A model generated the notes under the pieces. The model did no database searches and was not told where the DNA came from. It was given only the letters and a program-made list of their open reading frames with translations. A DNA stretch of 64,000 nt from Mucidula mucida (lineage: Eukaryota; Basidiomycota; Agaricomycetes; Agaricales; Physalacriaceae), in assembly GCA_015501055.1 (NCBI GenBank), contig JADNYV010000055.1, forward strand, positions 1 through 64,000, given 5' to 3'. The translations under genes and the position numbers were made by a program. This document shows positions 1-12,100 of the stretch, in pieces; position 1 is the stretch's first letter, and each line of letters starts with the position of its first letter.

Positions 1-2711
1 TCGCACGTACCAAAAGAAAGGACAACATATATAAGAGAACCAGAGGACATCGTGGGAGATATGACGCGCCGGCAGGACGGCATGATGTTCCCACGGCGAT
101 ACATTCGTTGGCTCTCCGCCATATCAGTGGCATATGTACGTACCCTTTATGTGCGTTGAGCGACGTTCCCAAAGCTCTTCAACATAGTATGACTCGGAAG
201 TATTACGCGATCGGTCCGATGACGCGGAGACGACGAGGACGCACGTCTCAGCATTTCCTAAAAGTTTCCTTAGGCTCCTTTAGTGCTGCTAATCGCGTCA
301 TTCTGCTCTCATTCTCTGTCCTCGGCCTCTCTATCCTCACCCCGTACTTTGCATTAATGCCTTCCTCTCTGCGTACGATTGGGGCGAGCAACAATTTCTC
401 CCTTGTAGGCGGTATAATTGGCGTAGATGGACCAACGCGGTGTTCGTGGGAGGCACTGCCGGCCTACTCAATCTCACATACTCGTTCTCGTCCAGCCCCG
501 TAAGAGTGCGCATGTGGGGCAGCTCACGCCCCCTTGTGAAGGATCTCGGGTGCGTTGGTAGCAAGGGTGAGGATCTCGGGAAGGAGAACTGGTACGATAC
601 GGAAGCGGAGGAAAAGAGTTTGTGGGAGCACACAAAGGAGACGGTGGGTGTGAAGCCGCAATCTTACGTTTGTCTTCATCAATAACTATGCGCTCTTGAT
701 TACCTGAGCTCTCCAGCCTGCGTGTTTGTCGAAGTAATAAAGCTGGTCGTTTATGGTATCACCGCAAAAAAGAGACTGGACCCTACCAGACGCACAAGAC
801 TAGTAACCGGTAAGCTACGTAGGCTTGGAAGCCATGCCTGGGAAATTCTATCAGCAGCCTCTATCCATTCACCGTTTCATCCCTCAGCCTCACGTCGGTA
901 ATGCCAGGGTCTCGTTAGAGGCTGTCTGGTATCCGGATCAGCCACTATAGCGTGAGCAGCTAGAATGTATTTTTGGTGGCCTTGACCATACAAGTGCACG
1001 ATTTGTGCTCGCCATGCAAAGGCTGAAACCCTCCTTGAGTAAGGTGTCCATTCACCGGCTCTTGCTACCAAGCTTTGTACTAAACCTACATACGTGGCGA
1101 CTCCTTGGTAGAGTAGTTAGCCATTATTCCAGATGAGCCCGTCCATTCTTTTTTCCTTGCCACTTTTTGGTCTCAGAGTTCCAGACCTCTGCCCTCGTAT
1201 CTTAAAGGACATGCCCCTCACTCGCGCATTTCTCATGTGCCTTCCTGGTCGACCGCATTAGGTGCATCGATAGGTTTTTTCGCCCGGCTTTGTATCCGCT
1301 TTGGAACTCGCAGGGAGTCGCGGTGATGGTACGACGCACATCCACGGTTCAAGTACGTTAAATCGCCCTCGGCTGGAAGCAAATACCGAAATCGGCACCC
1401 AGCCGTCGAACATCACAAATATACATTGAGTGCTGTTGAATGTATAATTCAGCCCGGTTCCCTTGATACCGCATGCAGATAGCCGAAAGGTCTGCACTGC
1501 ATTTCCTGGAGAGATTAAGACTTTTGTTTGTGCGAAGAGCTCTAGGTACTATTTTCACGGACCGACTGGTCTTCAATCGAACTTTGATGTTCAAGTTGTG
1601 CTTCCGTCCTGGTGTGTGGCCGTTCTGGTCAAGCAGATAAACCCCTGAAGCAATGCATTCTTTTTGACACGTGTGTCGTCCTCCCAAAGTTCACCGACAC
1701 GTCTTCTGTTCTGTGGCTAGTTGGGATACCGGCTAGCCGTCAATACTTGTGTCCCTCGACACCGTGATTTTTTGCAAGCCGGGTGGTATCTTCAACTCGC
1801 TTTCCTCGGAGAGAGCTGACTGCACCTCGGTAACACTTTGAACTGATGTCTGCCTATGCTACACGCTTCTATCAGAGAAGCTGACACCAAGCTGGAACGC
1901 TCACTGCCGGAGGCTCTCCCTACGTTGACCGGGTATCTGTCATTTAGAAGCCCACGGGCCACACAAGAGTGTTCTCGTCTAGTACTGTGGTTTCTCAAGC
2001 CGTAATTAAAGCAGGGACACATGGAAGACTAGTAAGTCTAGACACGGCGGCAGAACGCGACCGATCGAAGAAAAGGACTCTGTTGAACCGATGCCACACT
2101 CGCGGATGTTGTGATTGTCTGCTCGACCTGTTCCACCTTCATGGCTACAACAGGACTACGGAGATATCGTTGTCTTCTCTACGTACGTTATTTTTTTTTT
2201 TTTTTTTGGCTGAACCAAGAACGTCACAAGTACCATCAAGCCTCCCATGAGGTGCCAGCTACAGACTCACACGTAACACCATGCCCATTCCCGCCTGCGG
2301 TGATATGCGCTCCCCAGAACCCATTGACATGATCACTTCCGAGTTGGACACGAGGGTAGTACATCACGCACGCCAGGCTAGCATCAAACAAGAATAACGC
2401 CTGACATTGATCGTGCACAAACACGCATAAGGTCTTGAACAAGTTTCATAAAACTCACTGGCTTCAGTGGGCTTGAAACAAAATTCATATACACGTCGGC
2501 GCCATCTACGCACCCTCCGCTACGCAATGCCCTCGTCTTAAGCGAGACTGTCGTCCTGTAGCAATCAATATGAATGTACAAGGAGAAACTATATTGATCA
2601 CTCACCACCAGTCCCCGATGCCATCTGGTTTGACTGCTTCCCCGGTGGGTGCTGCATCAGGACTACCATGCAGTTCAGGGGTAGTGCCCGGTTCAGCAGC
2701 AGAGCTGCCTG
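1..2711. other. No recognisable gene
   Basis: No open frame in this stretch resembles a known family, and no chain of exons with sensible splice sites could be built. A run of 17 T lies near 2190-2206. The final 140 bases (from about 2570) stay open in the frame that enters repeat unit A and ends at about 2791, where a short C-terminal peptide containing EGKVVADGS is shared with the copy near 54.1 kb. That tail could be the end of a small gene, but nothing upstream supports it. Confidence 0.5.
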
Positions 2712-3185
2712 CGGCGGAAGGAAAGGTAGTGGCAGACGGTTCAGGACTTGACGGCTGGTCGTCTCCAAACATCTCCTTGTATTGCAGCTAGTGCGCCTCA
2801 ATATAGTATGTATGTCTGCCTAAGCATGGCGACCCAGAGGATCTGCGTAGAAGCAAACAAGAGTAACGGCCTACAGATAGACTACGTTACTCTATCAATG
2901 GTGTATATCGCACAGGCTGACGTGAGAGTAGTCCTGTGCGACTCGAAATCAGATGCAACGACCGACCGAAGCAGACGTCCTCTACACCTTAAGCGAGGCT
3001 CCGCTGGAGAATTTCTCATAGTCGAACTTGGGCATGCCAACGTGTCGACCACCTACTCACGATGAACGTGATCCCCTGATCTAGAGGTCGGTTTTCTTGA
3101 GCTGCCGACGGTCAAACCCGATGACTGATGAAGCTGCTCGTATAACGAGGATGAGTTATCTTTAGATTGGCCATACAGTACACAT

Positions 3186-3752
3186 TTACGCGGCACCAGC
3201 AAGCGCCTCTTTCTTCTTCATCTCCTCTGCCCGAAACGCCACTATAAACGCAGTGTTGATGAACTCTTGATACTTGGTCATCTTCGGATTCTCTCCAGGC
3301 GTGAAATGTATGATGAAGATGTACTCGTTGTGCCATGGAGTCCCGAGTTTCGACACGCTGTCAGATTTAGCCTGTGATGACAATTTACTCGGGGGCGTCC
3401 ATCCGGGGTAGAACATCACACGTACATGGACAGTAATAGCCTCATCGCCAGATTCCAGGACACTAAAGATGGTAACCTATACGAACGTCAGATTGCGGGT
3501 GACTACATTGCGATAGTCATTGCGCACCTCCAAGGTCTCAAAGGTTTCCAGTATAGTGGCTTTCATGAACTCTTCATACTGCCCCTTGTTCAGCGAGGGG
3601 CGACCCAACGCCAGTGGGAGCACTTGCATCTCAAACCGCTGGTCATCGCAATATGACAGGGCTGTCGGGAGATCCAGAGCCGATAGCGCATTCACGTAGG
3701 CTGCAAAAGCCTTGACCTTCGGAGATGCGTCTGCGGGAGGAAGGTAGGGCAT
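3186..3752 (-). CDS. NTF2/SnoaL-like small protein (copy A)
   Basis: This is a three-exon gene starting MPYLPPADASPKVKAF and ending KKKEALAGAA. Joining is inferred at LE|VTIFSVLESGDEAITVH (intron with GTGCGC donor and TATAG acceptor) and at TVH|AKSDSV (donor GTACGT, acceptor TCACAG). The product is about 140 residues. The frame around LSALDLPTALSYCDD, GRPSLNKGQYEEFM and NEYIFIIHFTPGE matches the fungal SnoaL-like / NTF2-like fold family, which is cytosolic and mostly of unknown function. The same exon structure and frame are kept in the copy at 54,546-55,112, so both may be functional. The family assignment rests on remembered motifs; substrate and role are unknown. Confidence 0.7.
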
Positions 3753-4414
3753 CGTGTGGTGGTGGTTGCTAGAAGGAAGATGTAATGCGGCTTGGCCGCA
3801 CACGCAACATGGCCGCGGTAGAGGTAACGTGCCTGTTCTTTGCCCGCGTACGGATAAAGAAGAAGCCGAACCGAAGTCAAGTCTTGATAAAATGATGTGC
3901 TTAAAGCAGCGTCTGTTGCCGTCGGTGGTGCTAACACCTCCCGCTGTAAGCGATCCTATTGAGGCATCCCGCTCATGGGAATGCGGGAAGATGCCGTACA
4001 TCCCGCCACGGCCATCTTCATTCCGAACTGGAAGCTAGCGAACAGCGAGGCACGAGAATCTGGAGTAGAAATACAAAGACGCGGCTCTGTTTCCTCGAAA
4101 CACGTAGAAAGCACCGAAGACACAGATTGGCCATTGACGCCGAGAGCAGCACTCAACGAAACAACAACTTGACAACAACCATCTTGGTCTAGAGTAGTTC
4201 GGTATGGTTCAAGAGCATCATGGAAAACCGCGAAGCAATGGTGAGATAGATGGAACGGGAAATATGGATGATTCCATAACGCCGCACTGATGAGAGAAAC
4301 ATTTTTCTAACCATAAGCGTTAGCGCTGTCAAGCTAGGAAGCCTGGAATTCCTACATCAGGACGGTTTAGAAACCAGGCGGGACGTCCAGCACACTGTGT
4401 GAGACAATCGTTCA

Positions 4415-4792
4415 TCAGATTTCGAGGCAGCAGTCTATCGGTGAGACGCGTGCCAAAAGAAAACTCCAACTGTGTCGTAAAATCCAAAAATGCGCATTTG
4501 GTTCTTCGAAACGGTACTTTGACAGCTTTGGAGTCATCCATATGGCGAAGATAACCACCTCCATGGAATCAAAAAGCCTCTTCATTTCGAGACGCGTTAT
4601 GTGGCTGAGTATCCGTTGATGACAGCATGCACGGAGAGGTACAGCCAAGTCGGGATCGACCTCTGGCCGCCTTTGTTTCACCATCCTGAGAGGGTCGGGA
4701 GTTCGGTTTTCCAGCCGATTGCGAATACCACACGTCTCGGAAGACGAAAAAAAGCAGAAAAAGCTGTCATGGGTGCCCTGTGCAAGGGTCAA
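4415..4792 (-). CDS. Doubtful ORF kept open in both copies of unit A
   Basis: A 125-codon frame starting MTLAQGTHDSFF and ending PIDCCLEI has the same length and frame in the duplicate at 55,775-56,152. The two copies differ only at scattered residues. The protein resembles nothing I recognise. Because the two copies are recent, an open frame could persist by chance, and no splice-site support exists. Listed only as a conserved open frame. Confidence 0.2.
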   Translation of the reverse strand: MTLAQGTHDSFFCFFSSSETCGIRNRLENRTPDPLRMVKQRRPEVDPDLAVPLRACCHQRILSHITRLEMKRLFDSMEVVIFAIWMTPKLSKYRFEEPNAHFWILRHSWSFLLARVSPIDCCLEI

Positions 4793-4949
4793 TACACAAG
4801 CCCAAGCCCACGCGATGGGGAGTCGTGCAACATCGAGCCAAAATTGTCAATGATCAGAATGATTTACAGGGAGGAAATGGCCCACTCGTAGCCCGCATTG
4901 GAGTACTAGTAGACTGAGGACCGGGAGAGCGATCCGTCTATTAGTGCCG

Positions 4950-6267
4950 GAGGAGTGATGGTAAAAGACAAAGGGGTGGATGTGATCGACGCCGCCATCG
5001 CTTCTGACCCTTACCATCACCATCTTGAGCTCAGGCTCAAAGCGACGAGGTTAGCACGAGTTCGGAGCGGACTTGGCATTAACTGGAGTTGTCCGTGCTA
5101 ACAGAGGCATGCTATCTTTTCAGGCGCTTGTCTATTCAAAGCTAGAGGCGCTCGGGACTCACCGAAAGATAGCTCTCGACGTTCGTTGTTTCAGTGTTGG
5201 GATGTTCTGTTCTGGTATATGTAACAATACAGCGAAGGTAGCTGCTGTTCAACGGAACTTCTTTCTCCGAGCAAGCGCCCATATACACGTTTTTGTCTGC
5301 TCACGAGAAGCTTCTCATCATTCCATTTGACCCATTCGACCAACCTCCATTCAACCTCTATTGCTCATTGCGGAGGATCCCGAGCAATTGTATACTGGTA
5401 CTGCACCTTTGTTACGTTCTCGTTTAGCGACTGAGCCATATATTCCAGCTCGTGTGCTATGGGAACGACAGCACAGTTACACTGGAACCCGTTCATCAAG
5501 GAGCGATAATTAGTGTCTCCTCGTAGCACGTGTGCCAGTGGCTAGCTATCGCGGGCTTCTATTTTCTGGTCTCTGATCTGGAAGTTCTCCAGTTTTCCTT
5601 CGACCTCGTTCTCGCGACGTCTTGCATGAGGCATAAGCCCAGAGCAAGGACAACAATGCCCCCGAAATCGGAATAACTATTGCGCGCAGACTTACTCCGT
5701 AGAATCACTTCGAATTCAGTGGTTCTACGTGTTTTTGGTGAGATGCCATCGCAGGTCGAAGATAAACGTTGGATCGACCTCCTCGATCCACGCTGTCGTG
5801 ATCGGCATGGAAGATTGTTTTTTTGATTGTATCTTGCTCGAAGCGGTGCAAACGTGATGGCGCGGATGTCGATCCTTGCTCAATGGCAAATCGATAAGAA
5901 TACTGCACTGCTTTTAAAGCGTCTCGACGACGGCGACAATTTACTCCCGATAGGCGCCCCCGCCCGTTTTTGCGAGCCTGCGTACGAGCACACATGGTCG
6001 GGCAGTGTGGCGATCGTGGAGGGCGGAATGCAGAGGCTTCTCCCATCACAGATGTGTATACATCTGACAGCGAGCTGCCGTCATCTTAAGTCATTTTTTT
6101 TGTTTCGATACCCTGATAATGAAATCAACATAGACGCCGAGGCCCTTATACATTTCACGTCTTCTGCCAGGAGCATCATCATCTATCGATCTCGGGATGG
6201 AAACTGCCGTAGCGCTTAGATGTGATGACGACGTGATAGCTCTCTTTAAACGCTTCAACGTACCACG
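4950..6267. other. Intergenic, no gene recognised
   Basis: Several open frames occur on both strands between about 5,070 and 6,220, but they overlap each other and none shows family motifs or plausible splicing. The last part (6,100-6,267) is the likely promoter and 5' leader of the zinc-cluster gene that begins at 6,268. Confidence 0.5.
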
Positions 6268-7110
6268 ATGAGCTCGGAGTCTCCGCCCTCAAGTACGCAG
6301 CCCCAATCCGATCCACGAACCCCCAACCCCCCAGCCATGAGTGGACTCGCACCCTCCTTCTACGAGCACGATCTCAGTAACCAGCATTATCTCACAATGC
6401 AGAGCACGGAGCACTACAACCAGTGGACGACGTCTTATACGCAACAGCCGACAAGTTTGGCAGTTCCAGTCGACACAATGGCAGGCTACTCGCAGCCTTA
6501 TGTCCAGGACTACGTCCTTCAGGCCCATGTGGGCTACGAGAACGACTATGCCGATCATTTTTATCCTCAGGGTCAAGAGGGGGATGTGCCTTTGGCACCG
6601 CCGCCTTCAGCGGAGATCACTGCTGTGCTGCCAATGGCTGGTGGTCGGGTACCTACTCGTCGGCGTATGAGGTCGCCGCCAAGTGGGGAGAGCGAGTCGG
6701 AGAGCAACGAGGACGCGCATACCACTGTCAGGCCTCGAACGAGTAGATTGTGAGTGGCGCCACGTTATATCGCGAGCTACATTAACGCGTTCCTTAGACC
6801 TGGAGCCTGCAATCACTGTCGTCGACTGAAGATGCGCTGCGACTTTGGCGACAATCCTCATGCGTGCAAGCGTTGTCTTCAGGGGAACCAGAAATGCGTT
6901 ATTGAAGAGCGGAAGAAGACGCGAACGCCCAAGTAAGCCTTCCTTTGGACTCGTTGAAAGGAGCGGCTGCTGATCTTGGGTTCTAGCAAGCGGGAACATC
7001 TCCTCGCCCAGCTTCGCGAGAAGGATGCGATCATCGAAAGCTTATTGAAACATATCTTCGTCAAAAGCTACGAGGGCCAAGGCGCCATTCTGCCCATAGC
7101 ACTACAGTAG
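6268..7110 (+). CDS. Small Zn(II)2Cys6 transcription factor
   Basis: The gene has three exons and about 250 residues. Exon 1 (from MSSESPPSSTQPQSD) is Ser/Pro/Gln-rich and disordered, ending in a basic acidic-serine stretch. Introns run from GTGAGT near 6,751 to CCTTAG near 6,799, and from GTAAGC near 6,935 to TTCTAG near 6,987. Exon 2 carries the binuclear zinc cluster, CNHCRRLKMRC followed by CKRCLQGNQKC, the classic C-x2-C-x6-C ... C-x2-C-x6-C pattern. Exon 3 encodes KREHLLAQLREKDAIIESLL, a short heptad-like dimerisation helix, and stops soon after. It should be a nuclear DNA-binding regulator. It is unusual in having the cluster near the C terminus and no fungal_trans middle-homology domain. 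Targets are unknown. Confidence 0.9.
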
Positions 7111-7305
7111 CGATTCTCGAGAGCTAGTCGTTATTTCAGTAAACCCCACGTCCTTCTACCGGCGGGTCTGCAAACGGGACGAATAATCGCTCGATCCCTT
7201 CATTACTCTATTGTATATTAGCCTTGGCGTCTTTCGCCTGTACATAGCTAGGTCAAGCAATCGTTCGGCAAAATGCTGATTAAAACTCGGTGCACACCGC
7301 TATTT

Positions 7306-8330
7306 TTAAGCCCAGCTGCCTATCCAGAACCTACATGCAGCCTTCCTTACTGCGAGCCCTTCTGAATCAAAGGTCGGTACAGGAAGTTTGCCAAGCCACA
7401 TCGTCTGACTGTCTTCATTGATTACTTCCTCAAACTGGAACCCAGCCTCCACCGCTACGCGTAAGAACTGGGCGCAGACATGCGGCAGGGTGTATTTTCC
7501 CGCCTAACCATGGCATTAGGAATGTCAGAAATGTAGTAGGATGAAACTATGACTCACAGCGACATACGCCACGGAGGCGGTTGATTTCGCCAGAAGCGCT
7601 TGGAGAGACGCTACAAGCGCGTCGTGCGAGGCGTCAAAGTGAAGTAGATCGGAGAGTATCACGATATCGTAGCCCGTGTTTGCAGTGGGCGCTCTAATGA
7701 TTAATGAGTTTGAGGATGAGCGAAACAATGCGTGGAGATTACAAAAGAGCTGTGGCATCAGTGCCCCAGTCGTATCCGGCGCAGAGAACTTTGCAGCTAG
7801 GAGAGAATGTGTGCCGATTTCGAGTGATATTCGCTTGGAGATTACCCAGGATTCCAGGATCCGGATAGTCTGTGATCATCACGAGGGATGGCGGCTCAGA
7901 GAGGGTGCTCATCAGAAGCGAAGGAAGAGCGCAACCTGCGCCTAGTTCGATAACTCAAAGACGGCATGAGAATATGAGGGGATACTCGGCTCAGTTGGTA
8001 CCTTTTCGCCCGCTTAATGGTATCAGATTTCGTTCTATCCTTTCGGCGAGAAAGATAGACGGAGAAAAGAGGTGATCCGCGAGGAGGATATTTGCCTGTC
8101 AAAACCAAAGTCAGCCCCACAATATGTGGGTTATGAATGATGGCGATACCTTTCCTTCCTAAAGACGCGTCAATTCAATCATTTGCGCACCGATGTGATG
8201 CGATTTGCAGAAATTTCACCTTTGGTGCAGTTGTTAACTGCAGAGGTCCGTACAGAATATCTGTGTCGACGACTTGTTTTTCACCTAGGAAGGTGAGCGC
8301 GTCGTTCAGAATATCCTCTGGATCGGACAT
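7306..8330 (-). CDS. EFM7: EFM7/NNT1-like lysine methyltransferase
   Basis: The gene has about six exons, starting MSDPEDILNDALTFLGEK and ending CRFWIGSWA. Recognisable blocks in order are: an N-terminal region; ANILLADHLFSPSIFLAERI; SAM-binding motif I VIELGAGCALPSL; the post-motif VMITDYPDPGILGNLQANI; motif IV YDIVILSDLLHFDASHDAL; and AGKYTLPHVCAQF. This order matches the METTL21-related fungal Efm7/Nnt1 proteins, which methylate the N terminus and adjacent lysine of translation elongation factor eEF1A in the cytosol. Joins include GRK|VIELGAGC (acceptor TTTGAG) and VAYVA|AGKYT (donor GTGAGT). The length, about 260 residues, fits. Histone- or nicotinamide-methyltransferase-like relatives are the main alternative; the exact substrate is inferred from the family. 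Confidence 0.75.
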
Positions 8331-9163
8331 GTATTTTTGATGATGGTGGTATGCGATCAAAGATTCAAAGGAGTGATCGACTGTGATCGGCTCATACTCC
8401 CACAAGACGAGAGTTATTCAGTACCACCGCCACCCTCCCAATCCTTCTGCGTGCTTGAACGGTGACTTTTTTCACGAATACACAGAAACCCTAGAGCAAA
8501 AGTGCCGGACGCACTATGACCGCTTGCCGCTATGCCATGCCTCCGTATACTTAGTCGACACGAACCCTCGGCAGGACGGTAGAGTGTGCCTATCACAAAA
8601 ATTAGCGTAGATCAAACTAGGGTGAACTAAATATATGTACCTATCGGGATTTCGTGAGTCATCCATGGGGGTAGAATTTGGAGAGGATAATGTTCAAGCT
8701 TAGCAACCAGAGTCACTGCGCATTGTGGTTGATCGCTGCCTGCGAAGGAGGACATAAACCATGCAGAAATATTGCCTCGCATGCAATAGACGATTCGTGG
8801 ACCATTCGTCCCGCAGCAATCAGTTATCGATAGCATGGGCCGGGATTATGTATCAACAATAATTCAAGTCTCCAAGATTCAGTTTCCTAAAGCTTCTCGG
8901 CGTGAAGGACGATGCTTAAGACGACTGACTGACACTGGACAGACTCCTAGTACAAGTAGGTTGAAATGCTGATGCTCTAGTCAGTGCCCCCGTCGGAAGC
9001 CTCAGTCGTTTTGAAAGAAAGAGATATCACATAAGCCAGCACGACATTCTCCTTGTTGAATCGCATTCGGATGGTGGCGTTGGAGTGGCGGTGCTGCCTC
9101 CGGTCCGACGCAGAGCGGAGGAAGTTGACATCACTGTCAGCACGTTTACGTCTAGCGGAAGTC
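8331..9163. other. Intergenic, divergent promoter region
   Basis: This stretch separates the minus-strand methyltransferase from the plus-strand transporter. Open frames here are short and lack motifs. The start of the transporter gene could lie upstream of 9,164, at an in-frame ATG at 9,053. Confidence 0.45.
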
Positions 9164-12100
9164 ATGGCGATCAGTGTCACGAAACGAAAAACGCGTTCAC
9201 TTCTTACCACGAGCACGCCCGCCATTATGACCTGGCACGCCCGCCTAAAGGTCATATTCAAGAACAGGCGGCAGGTGAAAACATGGCTGCGATGCTGCGT
9301 TTCCCTCGCCGTGTCCTTAATCTTCTTGGTCGCGTCAGATACGGATACCTTGCTCGGACAGGCTGCATTCTTCACTGGGTATACCAATCGTTGTCTCGCG
9401 TTTCTTCTCCTCAATCTCGTTTAGAATTCTCGCTGTGATGCTGCCGCCGTCTTTTGCCATTTCTCTCTTCATTATGGCCGCGTCCACTTTGATTGTTGGT
9501 GGGGGCTTTTTCCAATGCGATATCGGACAACTATATTAAAATGAATCAGGCATGTGCCTTGGTTGGGCATGGGGATGCGCCGCCACCGCCGCTGCCATTT
9601 CTGTACGCGATCAGGCGTTACTCGCTCGGCAAATGCAAGAGGTTCAAGCTTCGTATGTATCGCCGTATTACGCCCGTTTTTATTCTGACTTAGAGGAAGG
9701 CTCATCGATGGCGTGCCAGCTCAAGTGCAACTACGGTTGGCCATATTCCAAGGAAAATTTCTCGATCCTCGGTATGAGCCCCGCCTAACTAAAGCTTGTC
9801 TTTTAATGTGTTGCTAGGTCTTCGGCTGTGTATGGCGCATTCCTATTTATTGGAACATTTGCCCTGGCCACCATCAGCGCCTTCCGCCCAAAGCTGGCTG
9901 TCTTGACCATCTTTGGGACTATTATCCTTGATGTCCAGTGTTCATATGCACCTGGTACGAGGTCGCATTTCTCCTCCACCCTTACATCGTTGACATCGAA
10001 TCAAAGGATTTCCAACAGCACAATATACGCTCGTCAAGATGATTCTCATACCAAGCGGATTCTATATAGCCATCGCCCTTGTGTGTCTTCTCTTTATTTT
10101 TCCGGAATCGTTGAACCACGTCTGGCTGTGCGTCGTTCCTATACTATACGAGCTATCTCGCTAATATTCACCCAGTACGATGCTCGGAGATGGAGTCTTA
10201 AAGGTTGGAATTCTATTTCTGGTACCGTCGTTGCTCATGCTTTCACTCCAGCCAATGCACGATATTCTCAACCTCCAGGGTGAATCGCTCTCGATTGACC
10301 CTGGAGACAAGGAGGGTTTTGTCGCTCTGTTTAAACGCGGACAGGTAGCCCGAGCGATGCTTGTTGGCGGATATCAAGGCCTCCAAGGTCAAATCGCTCT
10401 CATAGATCTGGAGCCCAGTGTCGGCCGCCTGAGCGGGCATGATCTGAAAGAGATAAACAAGGAGCTTAGGGGACTTACCATCAGAATATCGTACGTGCTT
10501 GTCGTGTATCTACTCCTTTGAACTTAACTGTCCAATGTAGTGGGATGCATACGTTTCTGAACGCTGTAAATGATATACATACGCAACGCTTGACAACAGG
10601 GCAGGGGCGTGCGTCGACGCGTCTTAAGCGTCTCAATGAGAAGGAGATTCAGCACGGACATGACCTGCCCTCGCTCATACCACTTTTACACGCTGCGTCG
10701 GCACCCCTTCTTCGCGCTTGCGGAGACGGTATGGATAAGCTTGAAGCCTGGGTACAGGATTGCAACTCGGGCCGATGGACCTGGTTGATATCTTCCCCTT
10801 CGCCCGAAAGGATTGCGGAGAGGAAGAAAGACCTGGAAGACTGCGTGTCCGCGTTGAAGCAGGCCATAGAAGAGTTCGAGAATGTGGAACGGGTGCGCTT
10901 GATCAAGCCATTTGAGAAGTGTTTTGACCCGATTACGGGCAAGCCGTTGAGTCGCATCAAGTCGGCGATGGAGGCAGACTTTTCTGTGAGGTGCTCACTC
11001 CCCCTCTTCCTGTAGCGTTAAGAATCACTTATACATATCGTTGCAGGTCTCTTTTCATTTGTTTTACGTTCGTGGACACGCTTAGCGCATTCGCCGTTTC
11101 GCTCCACAAGATGCTTACTCTCGTTGTACGACTGGATGCAGAACGACCCCGTCCGAGGGTATGGATGCCCGTTGGTATGGGCAGTCTTGGTGGAAAATTA
11201 AAGGGAGCCAATACGGACATGAACCCGATTGCTATGGGCGCCCCCACAGATCCTTTCAAATTTGATGGCGCCGGCGGATCGGAGGAGACTATTGCGGAAA
11301 CGGAGAAGGCTGCGGTGTTAGACGACGATGGGGTTCATCGCAGAGGTATGTAAATTTCTCGCCGACATGGAAAAGACCTATCAATCATGCGATGGTAGCG
11401 CGGGACCCAGACGCTCTTGCTCCCAACACTGCGCTCGGTCGATTTTCGTTGAAGATTGCTGCTTTCATTCGGTTCCTGAGATCCCCACAGGGTATCTATG
11501 CTCTACGATATGCTTTCGTGTCCGTCGCACTGTGGATACCAACCGTGTGCTTGTCGAGTACTTGGTTTACGTATAACAACCGAGGATTATGGGCATTGAT
11601 CATGGCGCAGGTAAAGTCGTCCCTCCAAAATTACGAGCAGACCATCTAACGAGCGATAACTAGTTGGGCCTTGCCGTTTTCGCAGGCGATCAGGTATATG
11701 TTCGCCCATCACTCGTCGATTCATGGTTCCTGATACAAACTCCATAGATATTTAATTTCATTGCTCGCCTTTCTGGGAGTATCTTTGGGTTACTCCGTTA
11801 GTATTGCGAATCGCCTATTTCTAGACCTAATCTCGCTGTCGTAGTGGGTATAGTATGTTGGTACATAGGTTCTGGCAGTGGAAACGGAAACGCCTATGGA
11901 ATCGTAGTGGTATCTGTACGTGAAGACTCTTCCCTTCCTTCTTTCCGGTGTTGATCCTTTCATTTTGCAGACCTTCTTCATTGCCCCTTTCTTGTTCATG
12001 GAACTCAAGGCTACCCCCGCCTTAAGGCCGTTCTGGGCTATGATTGGAGTGACTGCTGTCTTCGGTTCGTGCCCATAAACTCGAGGTGGCTAGGCTTGAC

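Larger units (their letters stand above)
2712..4949 (+). repeat. Direct segmental duplication, copy A
   Basis: This 2.2-kb segment recurs in the same orientation at 54,073-56,319. Similarity begins abruptly at GGAAGGAAAGGTAGT and ends abruptly after CTATTAGTGCCG; the flanking sequences are unrelated. Small differences include substitutions, an extra block near 3,880-3,910, and a duplicated 'tagcccgcat' in the other copy. The unit carries a complete NTF2-like gene on the minus strand. No terminal inverted repeats, LTRs or target-site duplication are visible, so it looks like a segmental duplication rather than a transposon. Confidence 0.9.

Noticed and set aside
5705..6219. Frames of 114 and 130 codons on opposite strands
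   Set aside because: They overlap each other, have biased composition without motifs and lie in the upstream region of the zinc-cluster gene.
8977..9414. Minus-strand 145-codon open frame
   Set aside because: It lies opposite the first exon of the ArAE-type transporter, whose frame carries recognisable membrane motifs.
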